From Clarireedia homoeocarpa (Eukaryota; Ascomycota; Leotiomycetes; Helotiales; Rutstroemiaceae): a DNA stretch of 40,482 nt. The notes under the pieces are model-generated. The model worked only from the letters and a program-made list of their open reading frames with translations, was not told the DNA's origin and did not search any database. A program made the translations under genes and the position numbers. The stretch covers positions 307-40,788 of the forward strand of contig LNKV01000105.1 of assembly GCA_001465935.1 (NCBI GenBank). Direction: 5' to 3'. Below are positions 32,380-40,482 of this stretch, piece by piece (position 1 is the stretch's first letter; each line of letters opens with the position of its first letter).

Positions 32380-32960
32380 TAATAAGAAGATTAATAATCT
32401 TAAAACTTAGAATATATAGAGAGAAATATTAAAAAGCTTAATAAAGATTAAACTAATCTTTTTGGAATAAGTCTTTATATATAAAACTAATTAAAATAAA
32501 TATATTATAAAGTATAGATCGCAATTTATAATAAAAAGAGATTTATAAGTGAAAAGTACAATCAAATCAATTTATACTATAATACTCACTTCTTATTCCT
32601 TTTATATTATTATAATTATAATAGCTAAGTTTGATCTTAAAACTAAGTAGTTCGATATAATAAATACTTTTATAAATATACTATATAACTTAAGTAGTAA
32701 GCTAGTTATATATTACTTACCGAACAATTATAAAGTAGAAGATATAATCGTAATTATTAACTATACTCTTTATAATTTATAAGATTTATTAGTAATTTAG
32801 TTTAAAGATTTTACTAAAACTTTAGTTAGATTAAAAATAAAGTTATATTTAAATAAACCTTATATATTTATTACTAAAAATTATAAAATATTAGTACTTT
32901 TCTTTATAAATAATATTTAAGTTATTTATAATAAGAAATATATTAAGGAAACTAAGAGAA
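32380..32960 (+). pseudogene. pol: Reverse transcriptase (RVT_2) domain of the copia element (dead)
   Basis: The plus strand reads LKTK.FDIINTFINILYN (usual L.Q.DV.NAFLN..L.E.VYM), VIYYLPNNYK (Y...PPGY), TLYNL.DLLVI.FKDFTKTL (ALYGL.QSP..W...L...L), and ILVLFFINNI.VIYN for the I..VYVDDI...Y active site (about 32888-32935). The VDD is INN by G-to-A changes. Order and spacing fit copia RT, not gypsy. Confidence 0.9.
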
Positions 32961-33394
32961 TTACTAATAGAATCTGATCTATATATAAACTATATAAGAT
33001 AAATAATATAGAATAGTTTCTAGAAATTCAGATTATTAGAAACCGATCTTAGAAAAAACTATAACTAGTTTATAATACTTATATTAAAAAGATTACTAGA
33101 AAATTTAATTTTATTAATAATAAACTTATAAATACTCTACTTCCGATTATAGAATTTAGAAAGAATAAAGATAATATAATAAGATTAATAGTTAAAAAAT
33201 ATTAAAAAAAAGTTAGATTAATTCTATATATTATAATTATCTTATATATAGATATTATATTTACTATATTATAATTATCTTACTTCCTTACTAATCTATT
33301 AGAAAATCACTTAAAAGTAGTAAATTACTATATCAGTTACTTATAAAGAATAAGATATTTTATTATTAAATATAATATAGATTACTTATTCTAA

Positions 33395-33910
33395 TTATTT
33401 ATAATATCAGATATATTATTTATTGATAATAGTAAAATAAAGCGATCTTCTTAAAAGTATATAATATTATTGTATAATAGACTAATTATCTAGAAAGTAT
33501 CAAAGTAAAATATTATAATAATATCTATAATTGAAGCCGAACTACTTAGTATAGAAAGAACTATAAAGGAAACTATAATAATAAATAGGTTATTAAAGAA
33601 ATTCGAACTAACTATATTTAAACTGATTACTATCTATTATAATAATATATAAATAATAAGATTAGTTGTAAATAAAAATAAAAGAATATCTACTAAATTT
33701 AAATATATCGATATCTAAAATATATAGTTAAAATAAGAATATTCAAAGAAATCGTTTGATATTACTTATTTACTTATAAAGAATATACTTACTAATAGTC
33801 TTATTAAAAATCTTATATAATAATAGTTTAAATATTTCCGTATTTATCTAAACTTACAAGATATAAGAGACAAGATCGAGAAATTAAATATAATAGCTAA
33901 GACTTTATAA
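33395..33910 (+). pseudogene. pol: RNase H domain and pol C-terminus of the copia element (dead)
   Basis: The single plus frame reads SDILFIDNSKIKRSS (usual SDASFADD...RRSS.GY), IIEAELLSIERTIKETI (TEAEL.AL..A.KE..W), RLVVNKNKRISTKFKYIDI (RLV..EN..LSTRLKHVDI) and TNSLIKNLI (ADGLTK.L), ending FKYFRIYLNLQDIRDKIEKL... at TAA 33908-33910. The match to copia RNase H is strong through to its C-terminus, which fixes where pol ends. Confidence 0.85.
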
Positions 33911-36900
33911 AATACTTTCTGAAAGTTATTTTTTTATTTATTATTTCTTTTTATAAATAAAACTTACTAATAATTCAATCTTAAAATACAAAGTAAAGTA
34001 AAGTTAAAATAGATAATCTTCTAAAGAATAGTTAATTTATTTAGTAAGAATCTTTCTTTAAGTTGATCTTTTTATAATATCTAGAAATTCAATTTAATAT
34101 AGTTATCAATATAAACAAATAACGAAGAAAATATAATTGATAAATAGATAATCCTAAACTATTTATATAATAAAATCACTAATTAGTATAAAGTAGAATT
34201 AACTTTATAATATCTTTAGCTATTTGTTTAAGATATTTTAAATATTTATTACAAGTTTATATAAAAGATATTAAACTTAATATATATTCAATTAATTACT
34301 TTTAAGCTATTTAAATATACTTTAAATACTTTTACTTAGTTATCTCGTTATTATCTAATATCTACTTTATTTTAGTATAGAATAATCACTTAGCTTCCTC
34401 TTTCGAAAACCTAAATATAACTAACTTTCTGAATACTACTATATAAATCTTAATATAATCTATAAACGAATTCGAAATAGTAAAGGAACTCTAAAAGTAA
34501 ACTAAGTAATTAATATTTCGATATAAAGATTAGTATATAAGAGACTTATATCTATCTGGAAAATCACGAATATCTAGAATTCTCGAATAACTACTTAGAA
34601 TATCAAAGTCTTATATATATATTAAAGACTTATAAAATATAGTATAAAATAAAGTTATAAAGTAATAAAAAGTTCGTAAAGTTACTTCGAGAATAGATTA
34701 AAAACGATTAGATAATCTAGAATAATATATAGAAATAGTAGTAAAAAGAGTATTTAAAGGAGTATTAATTATACTAGTATAAAGTATAAAGATTATTTTA
34801 TTATAGAAAGATCTCTAAAAAATAATAAAAAGATTAGAATAACTAATCTAATCTAGACCTTAAAAGCGAGTATAATAAGAACTAGATAAAATAAATAGAT
34901 TATTATTCTTATTGTTATTATCTTTATTATCTTTTTTATTCTCTTTATCTTTATTATCTTTCTAACTATTATCCTCTTTATTAGAAAGCTGATTTATAAG
35001 ATAACTCTCTAAACTATATATCTTAATTAATATTCTAAAAAACTTCCTTATATCTTTTAAATCCTAAAGACCTAATATTAAGTTAATTATAGAAATAATA
35101 AAAGGAAACTTACTTTATTAAGACTTTTTAGCTTAGATAATACTAGTAACTTCTTAATAACTAGTATTAAAACTTTAAAGATAAAATAATACTTCTTTAT
35201 CTAATAACTCTAATAATAACTCGACTTCTTAGTATTTATATAATTATAATAATACTTTTTACTAGAACTATATAAAGTACTTTGAATATAACTAAAACAA
35301 GAAATATAATAGCGATTACCACGATTTTAAAAGTTATAATAATCTTAAATATATTTTTAAAGAGTTTTAATATCTCTATTAGATAACTTTAGTAGATTAT
35401 ATAAAGAAGTAATCTAAGTATTAATTAGAGTAATAGATCGGTTATTAGATAAATCGATTTAGTTAGCTTCTATATAAGTTTCTTTATAAAATATATAAAA
35501 GTTAGATAAAAAAGTAATTATTCGACTTTTATATTATAGAGTCTAAGATCGAACTAAAAAAGAAGCTAGATACTATATTAAATATATATTGAATATAGGA
35601 TTATAAAGAATCTATAAGTTTAGAAGATATAAAATCGAATAATCTAGTTTATAATATTTATTAGAACTAGACTTAATCTGTAAATCTAGTAATAAAGATC
35701 TATAAATAAAAATAGTATATCTTGTAAATATCTAAAGAAAACTAGTAGAAATCTATAATTGAATAGAACTATAAGCTCGAGAATATAGAACTTTATAAAA
35801 AGTATAAAGTATAATAAAGTTGTATATTTAAATATCAACTAGAGACTTATAAAGATTAGATAAAAGTAGTAGATATTGTGAATTCTAAGATAAAGTAGGT
35901 AATTACTTATTTTAATTAGAAAAGAAAAAATCATCTTTTTAAAAACTAAGAACTATCTCTAATAAGAAAGATTAGTAAAGAGGAAATAAACTTAAAAAAT
36001 CTTTATATAAAATAATTAGAGAATATATAAAAGTCCTACTCGAACGAGGATTAGAAAGAGCGATTTATATAAACTAAGTTTAAAGAGATAGAATTTAAAA
36101 ATCAGTTATAAAAATAATTAGTAACTAAAAAGTAAAAAGATTAGAAAAGTGAAAAGAATTTAAAACTTATTAGTAATAAAAAATAAATAATATCTATAAT
36201 AATAATATTAGTCTTAATCGAAAATACTTAATTCTTATAATTAGAAATAAAGAGATTAAAATTAAAAAGATCGAACTTACTATTTATCTAAGTAGAAAGA
36301 GAAGATTATATATTATTATATTATTAATAAGTCTAATAAATAGTTTATCGAATATATAATTAATTAGCTAGAATTATTACTTTATAAATACAACTATAGT
36401 AAAGTTTATAACTAACTTGATAGAAGTCGTTATATTTATCTTTATTATTACTTTACTTATCTAATAGAGTATAATTATACTTAGATATAATAAAAATTAG
36501 AAGATAAAATAAGATAGAAAATATAAGTTATAAGAAGAATAAATAGAAAATATTATTATTACTATTAATATTATTATTATATAATATAAATAAGAAAAAG
36601 TGATTTAAGTATATATATTCTAAAATAATTACTTTAAACTTTATTATTATAGAAATTCACTAACGACTATATTTGATTAAAGCGATAATAATAAAAATAA
36701 TTACTTAAAGTAATCTGATTTAGATAAAATAAATATTTATTAAATTAACTATACTCTAGCTAATTAATATTGATCAGAATTTCGAAATACTTTATTATCA
36801 AATAGTTATTTAAAAGGATTACTAATCTTAGTAAATAATATATAATTTATTTAATATAAACTAATAGGATTATCTATTTATTTATTCTTTAAACTTATAT

Positions 36901-37128
36901 AAGAATAAACTCTGATTATTAAATTAATAAGAAATTATATAACTAAAAGTAATATAAAGGAAATAAATATTATAACTATTTATACTTATTATTTAAAATA
37001 TTTCAAATAACAACTATAATATAACCTTAAATAAATAAGCTATAAAGATCAATTATAAATATATTTAATATTTTATTTATTTGAAACTTTCCTTATTCTC
37101 TATAACTCAATATTAGAGCTAAGAGGTA
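33911..37128 (+). other. Unexplained 3.2-kb segment between pol and the 3' LTR of the copia element
   Basis: AT-rich and fully mutated, with no ORF. It holds a run at 34905-34970 of TTATT/CTTTAT units that on the minus strand would read Asp/Asn/Lys-rich, and a zone at 35900-36180 rich in Lys/Glu codons on the plus strand. Around 36290-36480 the plus strand reads Tyr-rich text (RYIYLYYYFTYL) that may have been Cys-rich before G-to-A change. I found no LTR pair, RT or integrase in it. A third ORF carried by the element, a captured host gene, or a nested element are all possible. Confidence 0.5.
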
Positions 37129-37494
37129 TATTATAAAAAGATCTATATAGTATATATAATTATAAAGTAGAACTAATTACCTAATCGAGTATATATATAG
37201 TCAGCTTTTATAAACTGATCTTTAAAGCTATAAAGCTAAGACTTATAATTTATATTATAATATTATTAAAGATTAGTAATCTTAGTATACTACTTAAAAC
37301 CTTTATTAATATATCACGACTTTTATCTATATTTCTTTTATAAATTATAGAATTAAATAGAACTACTCTCTTTAACTTAAGATTCTCACTGATCTTTATA
37401 AATAAGACTGAGAATCTCAAGAAGAGGGGGGGGAAATCAATTAATTATATCTTTATTTACTATTATATATCTAGCTATTATTTAAACCGTGATA
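37129..37494 (+). repeat. 3' LTR of the copia element
   Basis: 366 bp from TATTATAAAAAG to AACCGTGATA, paired with 27845-28210. Purine-rich AGAGCTAAGAGG lies just upstream as a likely polypurine tract. It is followed by ATTTT, the copy of the target site. Confidence 0.9.
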
Positions 37495-37499
37495 ATTTT

Positions 37500-39835
37500 A
37501 TAATTAAACTATAATATCTAAATAATTATCTAACTTTTATTTAATTATTTTATTTAATATCTTTATTTTAATCTTCGAATTTTTCTAAGAACTTAATAAT
37601 ATTATATTCTTTAAAGTATAAAATATTAAAACTTTAAAAGAAAGAAATTAAAGATATAATTCTAATAGATATTATAATTATAAATTAATAACTAGATTTT
37701 TATATAATCTTTATATTTTTAAAAGAAGTAAATATAATTACTTCTAAGAAATATTTAATTAATATAAACTTTAATAAATAGAATAATAAAAAAATTAGAA
37801 ATTAATAAGAAACTTATATTATAAAGAATAATATTAATAATAAGTTTTTTATTATATTTTATCTTACTTTTTATAAACTTAATTCTTTTTTTATTATAAT
37901 ATATACTTTATTTATAATATAATTTTTTATTATTTAATATTTTATATCTCTCTCTATTTCCTTTTTTATTTACTTTTATTTTATATTTATTTTCTTAATA
38001 ATTATTTTTATATTTATCTTTATAATTAATTCTGATAATAAACTTTTATTTACTATTTCAAAAATTTTTAAGATAGTTAAATTTAAATATCTATTTAAAA
38101 TAAAAAAATTTTCTTTTAATAAACTTTTAATAATTAAAAGTTTTAATTTTATTCTTTTTTATTTTTTAATTTCTCTTTTATTTTTAAATATTAAACTTTT
38201 AATAATTAGTATATTTAATATTAATAAAACTAATTTCTTATTTTAAATTTATATTTTTAGATAATAATATAATATATATTACTTTTTTATTATAACTCTT
38301 TATATAAATTACTAATATAAAAGAATATAAATATATTTTTAAAATATATAATAAATATTATCACGAATACTTATTTTTAATAATAAGAATTAATAAAAAA
38401 AAAGAGAATATAAATTATAAATAACTAGTTTACTATTAAATATAAATATAATATTAAGTCGAAAAAATAATATATTAATTATTTAATATTTATAAACTTA
38501 ATCTTATTATAATACTTAATAATAGTATATAAAAAAAATAATTTAAAAATTATATAACTTCTTTTTAATAATAAAATCGTTATTAATATAAAGTATCTTT
38601 TAATTAAAAATTAAAATAAAGAAATTATAAAAATATTATTAAGAAGTAGTAATATTAAAGTTTATATTAATTAATATAAATACTAGATTTTTATTAATAT
38701 ACATATTATAAAGTATTTAAATATTATAAAGATATTTATTAAATATAATATATAATATATTAATATTATTAATAAAGATTATAAACTACTTTTATAAATT
38801 ATATATAAATAAATATATAAAGATATAATTTTATTATTACTAGAAAATAATATTAATTTATATAATACCGATTTATATAATAAATATTATAATGAAATTT
38901 ATAATAATTATCTATTAAATATTATTTTTAAGAAAAGTTTAAAGAAAGTTCTTAAAAAAGTTATTAAAATTTATTTAATATTTATAAAAAGAAAGGATTT
39001 TATAATTATTATTAAAGTTAATAAAAATAAATTCGTTTAAATTCTATAAAATAATAGATATTTTTAAAAAAAATATTTTAATGAAATACTTTAATATATT
39101 ATAAAAAATAATAATAAAAATATAGTTTATTTATTATTATAATTAAATATAAATAATCAGATTATATAAAAATAATAAAATAATAAAAATTTTAAACTCT
39201 ATTTTAAATAATTTAAATATTTATATATATCGGAGTTATATTAATATTAATAAATATAAAAAGAAGATATAATTTTATAAATAAATATTTTAAAAAAGAT
39301 AATTTATTAAATATTAATAATTTTAAATTAGACTTTAATAATAAAAAAGAAAATAAAGAAAGTAATAACTAAAATAAAAATATTAAGTTTTTATAAAATA
39401 GTTTATTAATAAATAAAAATACTTTAAATAGGCTTTTCTAATTAATACTAATAATATTATCTTTATATTTTAAAATACTTGATATTTTAAAAGAAGAACT
39501 TTTAAATAAAACTTTATTTATTATAATATAAAATAATAAAAAGAATTATAATAATTTAAATTAAATCGTTATAATAATATTTAAAAGTTTAAAATATATA
39601 TATTTTAAATATATAATTTATTTAATTTATAAAATAAAAGTATATAATCAAATCAAATAATTAATTAATTTAAAATTTAAAAGTAAAGAAGAGTTTTTTA
39701 AGAAAGTAAATAAATATTTATATATATATTCTAAATATACTTTTAAATAATAATAATTATAATTTTTATAACTTCTTACTCTTACTTTTACTTTTTAAAT
39801 ATATTTATATATAATAATAAAAGAAGTTTAATTTA
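37500..39835. repeat. AT-rich block, mostly unreadable
   Basis: AT-saturated and without ORFs. It may include the 5' part (LTR and gag) of the second copia copy that becomes alignable at about 39850, but left of that point I could not match it to the first copy. Nothing else was recognised. Confidence 0.5.
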
Positions 39836-39849
39836 GTTTATTATAATAA

Positions 39850-40482
39850 ATAATATTCTTATTATTTAATTAGTTAATAAATCTTATAAATTTAAAGAAA
39901 AAAGTATTTTAATAATAATAATCTTTATAAAAAATAATATAAAATTAAAGATTATTTTAAATAAAAAAAATAAATTAATTAAAAAAGAAAATAAAAATTA
40001 TTTATATTATTTAAAAAGTTAATTTTCTAATCTAGAGAATAGATATATATAGAAACTAAAAGATTATAATTAGTTAAAAAGAGTATTAAAGAATAAATTA
40101 ATTAAAAAAAGATTTAGTAATATCGAAATTAAATAAATTAAAAAGAGATTTAAATTACTTTAATAAAATAATCTAAAGAAGATAATAATTAAAAAAAGAC
40201 TATTATAATTAATAATTAATTTAATTATTTCTTTATTATCTTTTTTTTAGAAAAGTTATAATAATAATTATTAATTTCTTTTTAATAAATATTAATAATC
40301 TTAATATATACTTTATATTAATTATTACTAATAAATACTATTTAATAAATTTTACTTTTCTAGATAACTATAATATAATATATTTAATTAATAATATCTC
40401 TTTATTTAATAATAAAAAGATTATTTATTCTAATAATAATAATATTATCGAAGTTAGTATATTATTATTACTAATTATTAAA
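39850..40482 (+). mobile_element. Second copia copy, gag end to protease, runs off window
   Basis: Aligns collinearly with 29190-29850 (the motif TTAATTAGTTAATAAATCTT matches TTAATTAGCTAATAAATCTT) with one deletion of about 30 bp. It carries the protease motif as YLINF (about 40339-40353), with the catalytic Asp again changed to Asn. Nearly every difference from the first copy is C-to-T or G-to-A in this copy, so it is the more heavily mutated of the two. Confidence 0.8.

Larger units (their letters stand above)
27845..37494 (+). mobile_element. Complete RIPped Ty1/copia element, 9650 bp, unusually long
   Basis: Two direct LTRs of exactly 366 bp, with ATTTT immediately outside both (27840-27844 and 37495-37499) as the target duplication. 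Order on the plus strand is 5' LTR, putative primer-binding site (28212-28223), gag zone (28330-29640), protease (29690-29970), integrase zone (about 30300-32000, not resolved), RT (32380-32960) and RNase H to the pol stop at 33910. Protease before integrase before RT is the copia order. A further 3.2 kb lies between pol and the 3' LTR, whereas copia elements normally have the LTR within about 100 bp, and total length is normally 5-6 kb. All frames are broken by RIP-type stops. Confidence 0.9.

Overview
The window looks like a repeat-rich, gene-poor stretch of a filamentous ascomycete (Pezizomycotina) genome. Long blocks are almost pure A+T and contain no ORF of any length. Where they can be read they resolve into LTR retrotransposons whose coding frames are riddled with C-to-T / G-to-A changes, the signature of repeat-induced point mutation (RIP). 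Short islands of normal base composition lie between the blocks and hold remnants of ordinary fungal genes. I found no rRNA, tRNA, CRISPR array, bacterial operon or clearly intact large gene.

Layout, left half. 1-2690 is a saturated AT block. 2690-4580 is an island with one small open gene (104 aa, minus strand). 4583-5679 holds remnants of two related Ty3/gypsy LTR families, including a gag C-terminus. 5680-8100 is an island with a possible reductase C-terminus and otherwise unrecognised sequence. 8100-8790 is another AT block, ending at a probable LTR. 9024-10275 is an amidase-signature pseudogene (plus strand) and 10373-10998 is the intact C-terminal half of an old yellow enzyme (OYE) gene (minus strand). 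The OYE gene is cut at a codon by the 3' LTR of a gag-only gypsy element (10999 to at least 12460). A gap of 371 Ns lies at 12886-13256.

Layout, right half. 13257-17023 is the 5' part of a RIPped gypsy element on the minus strand. 17040-18400 is a complex of tandem and inverted repeats with an odd hexamer tract. 19256-25931 is a complete RIPped gypsy element, with two 227-bp LTRs and a 5-bp target duplication. 27845-37494 is a complete RIPped Ty1/copia element, with two 366-bp LTRs and a 5-bp target duplication. It has an unexplained 3.2-kb segment between the end of pol and the 3' LTR. 39840-40482 is a second, more heavily mutated copia copy that runs off the window.

The retrotransposons have inserted into and around a small set of metabolism-type genes (amidase, OYE-type reductase, possibly a medium-chain reductase), which are now broken. 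The only candidate for a still-functional protein gene is the 104-aa ORF at 3229-3543. Domain calls inside AT blocks come from reading degenerate translations by eye against remembered family consensus patterns; no database search was possible.
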